Shown: positions 6,300 to 15,169, counted from the first letter of the stretch. The stretch: 43,087 bases of DNA from an uncultured Verrucomicrobiota bacterium (GCA_947305775.1 CAMZEN010000021.1:1-43087), one strand, 5' to 3'. Made by a program: numbers and translations. The notes: generated from the sequence alone by a model not told the origin.

Positions 6300-8165
6300 A
6301 TGTCTCCTGACACGACGAGGATACAGATGCTGGTAGATAAAGTCCAAGATTTTCTTGGTGGATGGCTTGAGCAAAAGTTAAAAGCCATCCATCCTAAGGG
6401 ATACTGGCAGTCTGCTGTTCTGGCTGCACTAGATGAGCGGCAACGAAAGATTGTCAAGGAGGACGGTTCGTCGTGTCCGCAGGAGCTAGATCTTCCAATG
6501 CAGGTATCTGTATTCAGGTACAATTGGCCGTCACTTCTTGAAACATTCCACCTGAATCGTCAACTTTACAACGATGCGGTTGCAGTAAAACAAATTCGTA
6601 ATAAGTATGATCATAAAAAGCGTAATGCCGTAATTGACTGGGAGAGGTACCACCATGATATAGAAACTGTTTACCTTTTTCTGAAGGAACTGAAAGCTGG
6701 AGAGAAGTTACTGGAAGAGGTCCGCGAGGTATTGTCAGAATCTGTCCCGTTTGGACAGAAATCCTCGTTAACAGCTCCGTCGCAACCAACCATTAAGATA
6801 ACGGTCAGTCCCCCTCCGAAACCACAGAATCAAGTTCAGCCGAAAAAGGTTGAAGAGGTTGCAAAGTCTCCGTCAGCAGTTCCCAGGCCGATGATTACTG
6901 CGCATGGAATGGAAAATGGGAATTCTATTTGCAGCGATGAATCTCATGTTCGGGAATGTAAGAATTATCTCGACATGGCTAGAGAAGTGTTCCCCCAGTA
7001 CTTTGATTCGAGTAGCTTGATTGTATCGTCGACCGACCGCGAAACTTCTCCTGTCGAGGGTAGGGGTACGTGGGATTATCTTGTGTTGCTACATTGCAAA
7101 TCCGACTTCCAAGAGGCATGCAGGTCGATCAATGCTTTTTATTCGTGCATGGATACAGCTCCATATGTGCAGGGTGAGTATATCGTTTGGCAATTCCCTC
7201 GTTGCGAAGAGCAAGATCCAGAAGAGTATAATGTCGCGGATATTTACCCAATAGGAGTTCTGCCATCCATGTTTGATGACTATATTTCAAGCAAGGATGG
7301 AACATCGTATTGCCCAGATGCTAAACGGGTTGGACATAATGACGATGCCACAGAAAAGGATGCGCTATGGTATTTGGGAAACTATTTTCCTCGGAGCTTT
7401 TCTGAAACATTTTGTATTTTCGACTTTGCTTTGCCTTATACGTTGGACAAAATACTTGGAGGGCGTGATGAGCTTTCTATTTGTGATGTCGGGGCGGGAT
7501 CTGGTGGCGCAGCGTTAGGATTGATTTGGGCTCTTCGTAAATACCTTTCTGGGAAAGGACCAATTAAACGAATTCGGCTTTATGGTTTCGATGTTAACGA
7601 ACATGCGTTAAACATCTTTTCGGAACTGCTGCCATTGATCAAGCGAGAGTGGCCGATAGATTTTGACGTCACTCTGCGGAATACGGTGTTTACTGCCGCA
7701 AAGATTATCCCATCGGAAGTTATAGATGGTAAGGTCGATTTTGTCATCACGTCAAAATGCCTTCAAGAAGTAGCGTCAAGGCAGACTGTCTCAATTGAGC
7801 AGATATACAATAGGTTCCTTGCTGATGCGCGCTCAATAGTGTCATCAAATGGCTTGGTGGCGATTATGGAAATCGCAAGACCATTTAGGAGCTCGTCATT
7901 AAACAATGCACTCAGAGGGATTGGCCCCGACCTAGTGTCCCTAATCCCTAATGGAGAAGGTGCGCCAATTGTAGGTGAAGAGCGGTTTGAACTGAACAGT
8001 AGTCGTATTGGGCGACTTGTTGGTGAGAATCTGCTGTTCTCAGTTATCGGGAACAAAGATTTTAAGGCGGCGTTCCCGGAATGGGTGCCCGCACCAAAGC
8101 CAATCCTTAATGAGCAGGATGTTGATCCTGAGCGCGAGGAGTCTGAGATTCAAAGGGAGGGTTAA
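6300..8165 (+). CDS. Swt1-like HEPN domain fused to a SAM-dependent methyltransferase
   Basis: This 621-aa protein has a strong AAAGGAGGG Shine-Dalgarno. Residues ~60-140 form a HEPN domain of the Swt1 type: LNRQLYNDAVAVKQIRNKYDH holds the R-x4-H catalytic motif (R100, H105) used by HEPN ribonucleases. A Pro-rich linker (about 165-200) follows. Residues ~365-560 contain a Rossmann methyltransferase with motif I DVGAGSGG (D396-G403) and YGFDVNEHAL as the acidic SAM-ribose contact. Residues 560-621 are charged and end in QREG. First gene of the six-gene operon, followed after 1 bp by a UvrD-like ATPase. I infer a toxin-type RNase controlled by, or paired with, methylation of RNA, protein or a small molecule; the substrate cannot be told from sequence. 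Confidence 0.78.
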   Translation: MSPDTTRIQMLVDKVQDFLGGWLEQKLKAIHPKGYWQSAVLAALDERQRKIVKEDGSSCPQELDLPMQVSVFRYNWPSLLETFHLNRQLYNDAVAVKQIRNKYDHKKRNAVIDWERYHHDIETVYLFLKELKAGEKLLEEVREVLSESVPFGQKSSLTAPSQPTIKITVSPPPKPQNQVQPKKVEEVAKSPSAVPRPMITAHGMENGNSICSDESHVRECKNYLDMAREVFPQYFDSSSLIVSSTDRETSPVEGRGTWDYLVLLHCKSDFQEACRSINAFYSCMDTAPYVQGEYIVWQFPRCEEQDPEEYNVADIYPIGVLPSMFDDYISSKDGTSYCPDAKRVGHNDDATEKDALWYLGNYFPRSFSETFCIFDFALPYTLDKILGGRDELSICDVGAGSGGAALGLIWALRKYLSGKGPIKRIRLYGFDVNEHALNIFSELLPLIKREWPIDFDVTLRNTVFTAAKIIPSEVIDGKVDFVITSKCLQEVASRQTVSIEQIYNRFLADARSIVSSNGLVAIMEIARPFRSSSLNNALRGIGPDLVSLIPNGEGAPIVGEERFELNSSRIGRLVGENLLFSVIGNKDFKAAFPEWVPAPKPILNEQDVDPEREESEIQREG

Positions 8166-8166
8166 G

Positions 8167-9414
8167 ATGAAACCTATATACATCGAAGTTGGCAAGCTAG
8201 GACCAGACCAGAAGCCGATATACGACAAAAGGTTAGAGGCGAGTTTTATCGTCCGAGGATGTGCGGGGAGTGGCAAAAGTTCACTCGCACTATTGCGAAT
8301 GCAGCAAATGTTGGCTGAAGATAGTGATGAGTCATCGCCAACTCCGTTTTATTACATCACATATGTGCGCGAGTTGGTGGAGTGTGTCCGCAAGGAACTA
8401 CGCAACCTTGTTAGGCCACCCGCATTCAATGATTATGTCATTACGTATGAGAATTGGAAAAACAAGTCAATAACGGCCTGGACACAATCATTTTTCAACA
8501 TCCGGGCTAGGAAATGTATGCAGGTCATGGCATCTTCACCATTTGGACGAGAGCCAACAGGCGAACTCATGGTCAATCCTCGTCCAAAGTACCTGTTAGT
8601 GGATGAATGTCAGGACTTGGAACGTGACGAAATAGACACAATGATGACTTGCGGCGCTCAAAGCGTAGTGTTTTATGGTGATGACGATCAACATATCATG
8701 GCTTTCAAAGAGCGTCATCCTGTTACACTTGAAACGATTGCGTCTCAGTATGGTCTGAGAATAATGCCGTTGATCTTTAATTATCGGCTTCCGAAGGAAA
8801 TCGCGATGTTTGCCGAACAGATTAGCGGACGTCCAGATCTTGCATTGCATTGCAAGAGCGAGTACCATGAAAAGCCATTTGTGATTAAGGTTAAAGATCA
8901 AGATGAGGCGGTTGCATTCATGGCAAAGCGCATTAACAGTTATGATATGCAGGATGTCGGAATCGCATTCACTAAAAACGAACAAGTGAGATCGGCTTAC
9001 CACAAGTTGGCAACCGAAATCGGCTCTAGCAATGTGTCGGCTAACTGGAACATTAATCCAGAGGAGATAAACGAGGGTGATTCTGCGAGGTCTAGAAAGG
9101 GAGAACATTGGAATTATCTTTCCGACACCAGAATCAAAATAATGACATATGAAAAAATCAAGGGTCGCCAATTTGAGGTTGTATTCTTGTATGTGAGCGG
9201 CGAATTGACCCCAGATATGATTAAGCGATTTTATGTCGGGGTAACGAGGTCGGAACGTTTCCTTTATGTGCTTTATTCGGATGAGATGCCGTCGATACTC
9301 CGGCAAATCCCACTGTCCTACTATGAAACGACTGACAACATAATGTCAGAGAGAGAACTTCTGAAAGTTGATGCTGTCACAACTACATCGGCGATTCCTG
9401 ATCCTGGATTCTGA
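8167..9414 (+). CDS. UvrD/Rep-like SF1 ATPase (helicase A)
   Basis: This is a 415-aa protein starting at ATG 8167, one base after the previous stop. SF1 motifs appear in order: Walker A GCAGSGKS (K37), Walker B DECQD (D146-E147), motif III FYGDDDQHIMAF, motif IV-like NYRLPKEIAMFA, motif V TYEKIKGRQFEVVF, and motif VI FYVGVTRSERFLYVL. It is shorter than UvrD/Rep (~670-720 aa), lacking most of the 1B and 2B subdomains and any nuclease domain, so it may act as a switch or loader rather than a processive helicase. It is paralogous to the ATPase at 12085-13401 (same K37 position and NYR.P..IA.FA motif). It is followed 20 bp later by an unknown partner gene, a pair repeated later in the operon. Confidence 0.85.
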   Translation: MKPIYIEVGKLGPDQKPIYDKRLEASFIVRGCAGSGKSSLALLRMQQMLAEDSDESSPTPFYYITYVRELVECVRKELRNLVRPPAFNDYVITYENWKNKSITAWTQSFFNIRARKCMQVMASSPFGREPTGELMVNPRPKYLLVDECQDLERDEIDTMMTCGAQSVVFYGDDDQHIMAFKERHPVTLETIASQYGLRIMPLIFNYRLPKEIAMFAEQISGRPDLALHCKSEYHEKPFVIKVKDQDEAVAFMAKRINSYDMQDVGIAFTKNEQVRSAYHKLATEIGSSNVSANWNINPEEINEGDSARSRKGEHWNYLSDTRIKIMTYEKIKGRQFEVVFLYVSGELTPDMIKRFYVGVTRSERFLYVLYSDEMPSILRQIPLSYYETTDNIMSERELLKVDAVTTTSAIPDPGF

Positions 9415-9434
9415 TGTGTAAGATGAGGTGAAAG

Positions 9435-11102
9435 ATGAAGTGTTACTTTCCAACTTCAACATTGAACTTCGACTGTATCCTGTCGTCCCAGAAGGTGTTT
9501 CCGCCTTCAATGTATAAGAGCGGTGCATTGTGGTGGAATCATTTTGAATCAACATCGGGAGATGACGGCAGAACGATTGTTCTATACTCAAAGTGCCCCA
9601 TGTGGGCGATTGATGACATAGAGCGAGACAACTATCCAATGGTCGTTGAAATCGATAGACCGTTCAAGAAAGCAGAGTTTATCGAACTAAGCGGTTTGAA
9701 GGCGGTCGTCTTTAGACGGCCTCTTGAGTTTTCCCAGCTCGACCTGGCCCAGGGTAAGGTTCGGTTTCTTTTTCGCAATGAAAAAGAAAAATGTAGGATT
9801 ACTGGCAAGGCATTTATTGGAGTGTCTGAATGCAAGATTTCTTTTTCTGTGGAGAGAGATTATCCAAATGCCTGTGGCCTGATGCCTACAGCAAGGAACA
9901 AGCTTTGTAATCTTGACGAGGTAAGTTCCGAGCTACGCGAGAAATTGACAGATGCTGAAGTTGCGTCAAATGAAGAGTGCTCTGTGGCGGATTACTTAGA
10001 GGAACGAGAACGAGGTGCGGAACTAGGGTATAAGGTCGGAGGATTTGTAAAGGCACTTAGGTATGGTTGTTTTCTTGATGCATATCGCATTCCTATTGCC
10101 TTTGATGAGTGGCGATCTAAGATTCTGCCAGAGCCATTTTCGCTTATCCTAGACAAGCTATGTTCTAGAGGGGCAATGCAGTGGGACCCTAATCGCGCGG
10201 CGATGGTTGCATTATGTAGGGATGTCTGGTATGAATGTTTCAATGGCAAAAGGCTGGATGGAAGCGTAGTAAAATCGGGTACTCCAATACATGCCTCCTT
10301 GCAGCAGCTCGCCCAGCATTGGGCTAATCCAGAAATTACTTACAAAATCGGGTCAGAAAAGAATGCATATATGCAGTCGTATGCAGCTTTCCTCGAATGC
10401 GGCACCACGGTGGCAAAGTATCATCGGCTAGCAAATGACCCAAATCTGAGATGCCCAGAGTATCTGTTTGCACTCTATGGAGCAGTTGTTGGATATACAT
10501 TCTTTTCTCGGTCACTCCTGGATATAAGAGTATATTCTGAAATTAGATCTATGCCCTTCATTCGTGAAGTCCAGCAGCCTGCAACAGGAGCGTTTGGCAG
10601 TTGCGCAAGACGAGATGTAGATGGCGAAATCAATGCTAATCTCAATCATGCGAATTCTTCTTCCGTGGATGGTGCAAATGAGGAGCGCGGGAGGCAATTG
10701 TTACAGCAGCAAAGCACTAAACATGCTGCCAGTAGCCAAATGGATCTCTTTGAGCAGGCAAATGCTAATCAGATAAAGATGCCAGACAAGCTGGTGCTTG
10801 TCGACGATACTGAACTTGCAGATGCCGTGCGGACAGAATTCTCACAGATGGCCCCTGAACGGTTGGAGGCATTGATTAGTGTCATTAAATGCTTTGCGAA
10901 AAAATATTCGGTTGGCGAGTATTATGCTAGTCACCCTGAGAAGTATAGGCGCACAAATCCAGATTTGATTCAGCATCTTCTGAGTTGCATGTCATCGCAG
11001 AACGAAATGGTCCGTGATTTGAATTTCGCATGGGACACTCAAGATGAGAAAATGAAGTTTGAGTTGTTCCTGAAGGAGAGGTACTTAAAAGGTGTGCGGT
11101 GA
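9435..11102 (+). CDS. Unknown ~555-aa partner protein A of UvrD-like ATPase
   Basis: I do not recognise a named family for this 555-aa protein. The N-terminal ~130 residues look beta-rich (YFPTSTLNFDCILSSQKVFP; AQGKVRFLFRNEKEK). Residues ~185-240 are helical (GYKVGGFVKALRYGCFLDAY), ~270-370 contain the block YLFALYGAVVGYTFFSRSLL, and ~385-435 are a Gln/Asn-rich linker. The C-terminal ~100 residues are helical. The QGKxRFxF and F-x-L-(W/Y)-G-A-x-V-G-Y blocks recur in the same order in the protein at 13409-15082, so the two are distant paralogues, each placed right after a UvrD-like ATPase. No signal peptide or membrane segment. It probably forms a complex with its ATPase. Its stop overlaps the next start (TGATG). 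Confidence 0.75.
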   Translation: MKCYFPTSTLNFDCILSSQKVFPPSMYKSGALWWNHFESTSGDDGRTIVLYSKCPMWAIDDIERDNYPMVVEIDRPFKKAEFIELSGLKAVVFRRPLEFSQLDLAQGKVRFLFRNEKEKCRITGKAFIGVSECKISFSVERDYPNACGLMPTARNKLCNLDEVSSELREKLTDAEVASNEECSVADYLEERERGAELGYKVGGFVKALRYGCFLDAYRIPIAFDEWRSKILPEPFSLILDKLCSRGAMQWDPNRAAMVALCRDVWYECFNGKRLDGSVVKSGTPIHASLQQLAQHWANPEITYKIGSEKNAYMQSYAAFLECGTTVAKYHRLANDPNLRCPEYLFALYGAVVGYTFFSRSLLDIRVYSEIRSMPFIREVQQPATGAFGSCARRDVDGEINANLNHANSSSVDGANEERGRQLLQQQSTKHAASSQMDLFEQANANQIKMPDKLVLVDDTELADAVRTEFSQMAPERLEALISVIKCFAKKYSVGEYYASHPEKYRRTNPDLIQHLLSCMSSQNEMVRDLNFAWDTQDEKMKFELFLKERYLKGVR

Positions 11103-12088
11103 TGGGGATCGACGAAAAGACGAATACTCTTGATCCTGTTATCGTGTCTGCTAGTCGTTCAACAGACATTCCCGCCTTTTATTCGGATTGGATGTTGTCG
11201 AGGCTGCGAGAGGGATACTGCACATGGATCAATCCTTTTAACCGGTCTGAATACAATGTCAGGTTTAAGGATACACGATTGATTGTGTTCTGGTCGAAGA
11301 ATCCCCGTCCGATGCTATCGCGGTTGGACGAATTGGAGGCGCGGGGATTTAGGCAATATTATTTTCAGTTTACGCTTAACGACTATGTCGCAGAGGAATT
11401 GGAGCCAAATGTTCCGAGTGTTGAAGAGCGAATAGATACATTTCGCCGCCTTTCGGATAGGATTGGCAAGAAGCGTGTCATTTGGCGCTTTGACCCGCTG
11501 TTGCTGACCGAAAAGATTACGATTGAGGTTCTGTTGGATCGTATTGCGAAAATAGGACTACGATTGAAGGGTTATACAGAGAAGTTGGTTTTTAGCTTTA
11601 TTGACATTGCCTCGTATCGCAAGGTCCAGAAGAATCTATCAGGGTTGGGAAGTCGAGAGTTCTCCGCCGAAGAGCAAGTGAAGTTTGCCGTGGGCTTGGC
11701 AGAGTTGAATGGGGTGCTTGGCTTTGAACTCGCAACTTGCGCTGAAGAAGTAGATCTATCCGAATATGGCATAATGCATAACAAGTGTATTGACGATGAA
11801 TTGATGCTTCGTGAGTTTAATGCCGATGCAAAACTAATGGATTATATTGGTGCGGAGAGAGATATATTCGGCAAATGGGCAATTAGGAAATCGAAAAAAG
11901 ACAAGGGACAAAGAAAGAGTTGTGGATGTGTGACAAGTAAGGACATCGGCATGTATAATACTTGTCCGCATCTATGTAGGTATTGCTACGCTAACACAAC
12001 TGATTCTGCGGTGCTGGCGAATTGCGAACGATATAGAATTTCCAGCAAAGGAGACTGTTTGGTTCCGCCACAAGGAGGTGAACAATGA
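11102..12088 (+). CDS. DUF1848 family protein with C-terminal cysteine cluster
   Basis: This is a 328-aa protein. ATG 11102 overlaps the preceding TGA and was preferred over GTG 11099. It follows the DUF1848 family throughout: SASRSTDIPAFYSDWM at the N-terminus, FWSKNPRPML near residue 60, YFQFTLNDY, VIWRFDPLLL, and a C-terminal cysteine cluster CGC-x11-C-x3-C-x2-C (C274, C276, C288, C292, C295) with the characteristic KDIGMYNTCPHLCRYCYA. DUF1848 is related to radical-SAM/iron-sulfur proteins; the cluster could hold a 4Fe-4S or zinc site. Its reaction is unknown. It sits between the two ATPase-partner pairs and overlaps both neighbours (TGATG upstream, ATGA downstream), so it belongs to the operon and may be its chemical or redox enzyme. 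Confidence 0.85.
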   Translation: MGIDEKTNTLDPVIVSASRSTDIPAFYSDWMLSRLREGYCTWINPFNRSEYNVRFKDTRLIVFWSKNPRPMLSRLDELEARGFRQYYFQFTLNDYVAEELEPNVPSVEERIDTFRRLSDRIGKKRVIWRFDPLLLTEKITIEVLLDRIAKIGLRLKGYTEKLVFSFIDIASYRKVQKNLSGLGSREFSAEEQVKFAVGLAELNGVLGFELATCAEEVDLSEYGIMHNKCIDDELMLREFNADAKLMDYIGAERDIFGKWAIRKSKKDKGQRKSCGCVTSKDIGMYNTCPHLCRYCYANTTDSAVLANCERYRISSKGDCLVPPQGGEQ

Positions 12089-13401
12089 GACTTGAAAAGT
12101 GGTTTGTCAGTAATCTTGACGCCTCACAAAAGAGGGTTGTAGAAGAGGATATCGATAAGGGGCTGATAGTTCAGGGCGTTGCTGGTAGCGGGAAGACAAA
12201 TCTTGCTATTCACAGAGCATTGCAAGCCAGTAAAAGAGGCTCGTATGCAATAGTCATCTTCTCTGTGGCGTTGAAGCGAATGGTTGCATACGGAATGCAG
12301 GCAATGGGGCTTGATCGTGAACGCATTGCATATGAATGGGCTTGGCTTCATAGGGGATTTGACATTGTCGGCGACCTCTATATGGAGAAAGATAATAATC
12401 AACTATTATATCTAGTCAATGACATGAACATTAGGAAGTTTGTGAGGACAGAGAAGGCTCCTTCGGCATATGGGGTGGATTTCGAGACTTGGGTTCCTGA
12501 TCGTTTTTATAAAGCTTTTGGACGGCGAGTGAGCTGGTTTGCTGAGGTAATATATGATGGTGGATTAGATGTCACGAATGAAGAACGCTTTGAGCTGATT
12601 CCAGGTGGGATTTTATATAAGCAGAGTGAGCAAGTCCTTGACTATCTTGTCGTAGATGAAGGCCAAGACTTTAGCGTAGATGCGTATAAAACGAATCTTT
12701 GCCCGCGCGCGAAAAAGAGTCTCACAGTGTTTGGAGATAGTGCTCAACAAATGTTGCGCAGAAGCATTGTCCCAGGGAAGGCATACAAGCATGGTAGTTC
12801 TATGTCTGAGATAGCGCAGGTTCTGGGTGATTCCTATAAGTGCATGACATTGGATTACAATTATCGAGTGCCCATTAGCATTGCCAAGTTTGCCCAACAA
12901 ATGATGGGTGGCATGGTTGATTTGGTTTCAAATAACATGCGAGGGATAGATGGCCCTCGGCCCGTAATCGTCAAATGCCAATCAAAGGAGGCCGAGCTTG
13001 ATGCAATTATAGGGAAGATTGGGGCGGAAGATCTCGATGACGTTGCCATTTTGGTGGAATCTAATGACCAGGCGATATTTGTGAATAATTACCTTGATGG
13101 GAAGGGAATTAAGACGCAGACATTTTTCCGATCCAGAAATGAGGTTCCGTATGATACGATTAATACACTTGATTTCTCAAATGGCGACCTCCCCTGCGTG
13201 TTGACATACTATGCTGCCAAAGGATCGGAATTTGACAATGTTTTTATTCCCTTTGCAAGCAACGCCAATCGCTGCGGGCGAAACGATTTTTATGTAGCTT
13301 GCACCAGATCGTCGAGAAATCTGGTGATTTCATTCACTGGAGTTAGGATTCATCACCTAGATGGGATGGACCCTCAGCTGTTTGATGAATACCAAATTTG
13401 A
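12085..13401 (+). CDS. UvrD-like SF1 ATPase (helicase B)
   Basis: This 438-aa protein has an ATG that overlaps the DUF1848 stop (ATGA), with CAAGGAGG upstream. Motifs: LDASQKRVVEEDIDKGLIVQ (Q-motif region), Walker A GVAGSGKT (K37), Walker B DEGQD (D191-E192), motif III VFGDSAQQML, motif IV-like NYRVPISIAKFAQQ, motif V TYYAAKGSEFDNVF, and motif VI FYVACTRSSRNLVI. It is a compact SF1 ATPase without nuclease fusion, similar in layout to helicase A but with longer spacing between Walker A and B. The motif V sequence AAKGSEFDNVF is closer to DNA-damage-type UvrD proteins than that of helicase A. It is followed 7 bp later by partner protein B, reproducing the ATPase-partner order seen at 8.2-11.1 kb. 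Confidence 0.86.
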   Translation: MRLEKWFVSNLDASQKRVVEEDIDKGLIVQGVAGSGKTNLAIHRALQASKRGSYAIVIFSVALKRMVAYGMQAMGLDRERIAYEWAWLHRGFDIVGDLYMEKDNNQLLYLVNDMNIRKFVRTEKAPSAYGVDFETWVPDRFYKAFGRRVSWFAEVIYDGGLDVTNEERFELIPGGILYKQSEQVLDYLVVDEGQDFSVDAYKTNLCPRAKKSLTVFGDSAQQMLRRSIVPGKAYKHGSSMSEIAQVLGDSYKCMTLDYNYRVPISIAKFAQQMMGGMVDLVSNNMRGIDGPRPVIVKCQSKEAELDAIIGKIGAEDLDDVAILVESNDQAIFVNNYLDGKGIKTQTFFRSRNEVPYDTINTLDFSNGDLPCVLTYYAAKGSEFDNVFIPFASNANRCGRNDFYVACTRSSRNLVISFTGVRIHHLDGMDPQLFDEYQI

Positions 13402-13408
13402 GGCGAAC

Positions 13409-15082
13409 ATGAAATATTATTATCAAACAGACTCTGTTGGCCTTTTGGAGATGTTCCAAACCGAATGCATCTCTGCCATTAAGGTTGGCGCAATTCGATT
13501 ATCCAATGTTTGCCAAGAGTCGGATTATGTCGTTGAACTAGATTCATCGCTACTGCTCCCAAAGTATATCTGCGATGTTGGCTCTGGAACAGTGGAGTAT
13601 TCGATGCCTATATTCTTGACGCAGGGGAAGGCTCGCTTTATCTTTGCTACCGATGATCTCAAGAAAGACTTCGAGGCTTCAGCAACACTCATGTTGGCTG
13701 CCAAATGTGTGTCCAAGTACAAGGATGCTATGGTTGCCTCTTCGTGTGAAATTGTCAGATGCCCCAGAGACCAAGATTTTATATCTCATGAGGGGTCTGT
13801 AGTCGCGCAAGTCGTTGAGAAACGATTTAATGTGCTCAAGGGAGCCATAGTCGCATATGTGTGTGCTAGTTGTACATCTGACAGTCTGGAAGGACTGGAA
13901 CTGAAAACAACGGTAAGGAAACTTAAAAACGACATCGCTGGTCTTCACACCCAGGTTATGATGGATTCCCATCGTCCTTTTGATTCGGATTTGTTTATGT
14001 CTAGAATCGGACAGGCAAAGACTCAGTATATTGGTCATGCATTCAGAGAGACAAATCTGTTCGATATTCTGCGACAGCTGTTCAAAAACATGGTGGAGAT
14101 TGTAGGGGAGAAAAATGCGGCTGATTCTAATCCAGCGGAATGTTGCAGGGCTAGTATTGAAGATTTCAGAGCATTAGAATATAAGATGTGTGAGTTAGAA
14201 GAGCGTTACTCCATTCGCGAGAAAAGGGCTGAGCTGCAGCACATTAAGGATATGGAAGTTGAAAATGGGAGACGCAATGGCAAAACACGAACGTACTTCA
14301 AGAAAGGCACTCCTGAACGCGCTCGCAAAGAGGAACTGAAGATAGAAATTGAGCGATTTGAGTCATCGAGAGAGTTTTGCGAGCTACAGCGTGAAATGAA
14401 TCGGCTTGAAGGTCGTCTAAAGCCTGCGGGACATGAATCCGTTATTCGTGCCCTGTTTGAAAGAATGAGCGATGTAACGACGTCAATATTGGAGGCTATT
14501 GATAGCTCTTCTGCATCGGGTTCAGCCGACTTGTCTATGCTTGCATATGAACAATCAAAGATTAGCTTAGGAGTGGGCACTTTTGATAAAGTGGAGATGT
14601 CCTTTTTTAATATTGTCCTCGAAATTGCAACTTCCAACCCATTTGATGTCTCTTCAGAACTAGCGTTGATGGATCTGATTAGTGAATCGGCGAAAAGATT
14701 TAAGCAAACCCAAGAGGGTCAGACAGACAAGGGAACTGCTATTCTTGAGTGTTTGAGGGGATTCTGGAAATACAAGCAGCATAAGGCTTTTTCTTTTACA
14801 ATACCTGAGGATATGCCGGTATTCAGTTCTACAATGGCTTTTTTTGTGAAACCGCTTGGGTCAGAGCAGCTTGATCGCTATATGGTGAACAAGCACTTTA
14901 CTCAGAAGAAATTCGGGTTTATGCTGTGGGGGGCGTGTGTAGGGTATGCTGGATTGCCAAAGACTTTCACAAATGCTCTTTATGAGAATTCGGAAGTTTC
15001 GTCTCAAACAGATACTTTTCTTGAGGCATTGCTCCCGCAGGTTATAGCTGATGCCGGGCAAAAGATAGATGTAGATTTTTAG
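13409..15082 (+). CDS. Unknown ~557-aa partner protein B with coiled-coil insertion
   Basis: This is a 557-aa protein. ATG 13409 has GAGG six bases upstream and was chosen over the overlapping upstream ATG at 13361. Residues 1-~130 are beta-rich with LTQGKARFIFATDD. Residues ~135-175 include the helical FNVLKGAIVAYVCAS. Residues ~245-360 are highly charged and coiled-coil-like (LEYKMCELEERYSIREKRAEL; REMNRLEGRL). The C-terminus carries KKFGFMLWGACVGYAGLPKT. The QGKxRFxF and GA-x-VGY blocks, spacing and size match partner protein A, so I infer ancient duplication of an ATPase-partner module; the coiled coil is the main difference. No signal or membrane segment. Last gene of the operon; no obvious terminator follows before the next promoter at 15.1 kb. 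Confidence 0.73.
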   Translation: MKYYYQTDSVGLLEMFQTECISAIKVGAIRLSNVCQESDYVVELDSSLLLPKYICDVGSGTVEYSMPIFLTQGKARFIFATDDLKKDFEASATLMLAAKCVSKYKDAMVASSCEIVRCPRDQDFISHEGSVVAQVVEKRFNVLKGAIVAYVCASCTSDSLEGLELKTTVRKLKNDIAGLHTQVMMDSHRPFDSDLFMSRIGQAKTQYIGHAFRETNLFDILRQLFKNMVEIVGEKNAADSNPAECCRASIEDFRALEYKMCELEERYSIREKRAELQHIKDMEVENGRRNGKTRTYFKKGTPERARKEELKIEIERFESSREFCELQREMNRLEGRLKPAGHESVIRALFERMSDVTTSILEAIDSSSASGSADLSMLAYEQSKISLGVGTFDKVEMSFFNIVLEIATSNPFDVSSELALMDLISESAKRFKQTQEGQTDKGTAILECLRGFWKYKQHKAFSFTIPEDMPVFSSTMAFFVKPLGSEQLDRYMVNKHFTQKKFGFMLWGACVGYAGLPKTFTNALYENSEVSSQTDTFLEALLPQVIADAGQKIDVDF

Positions 15083-15107
15083 GGTTGCCTGCCTTGTAGC
15101 ATTATTG

Positions 15108-15169
15108 GATGTTTGCGGATGTCCGCAGATGTCTGGAATCGCATATCGTCGGATTGGATATGCGATAAT
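15108..15169 (+). promoter_or_regulatory. Operator-promoter of the reverse-transcriptase unit
   Basis: Three ten-base direct repeats GATGTTTGCG, GATGTCCGCA, GATGTCTGGA (15108-15137) have one-helical-turn spacing. They are followed by GATAAT at 15164-15169. TCCGCAGATGTCTG (15122-15135) is a 14-base match, in inverted orientation, to 6191-6204 in front of the HEPN operon. Position is conserved too: GATGTCT is 29 bp before the -10 box at both places, and ATCG follows it at the same offset. This suggests one regulator for both units. Confidence 0.55.
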
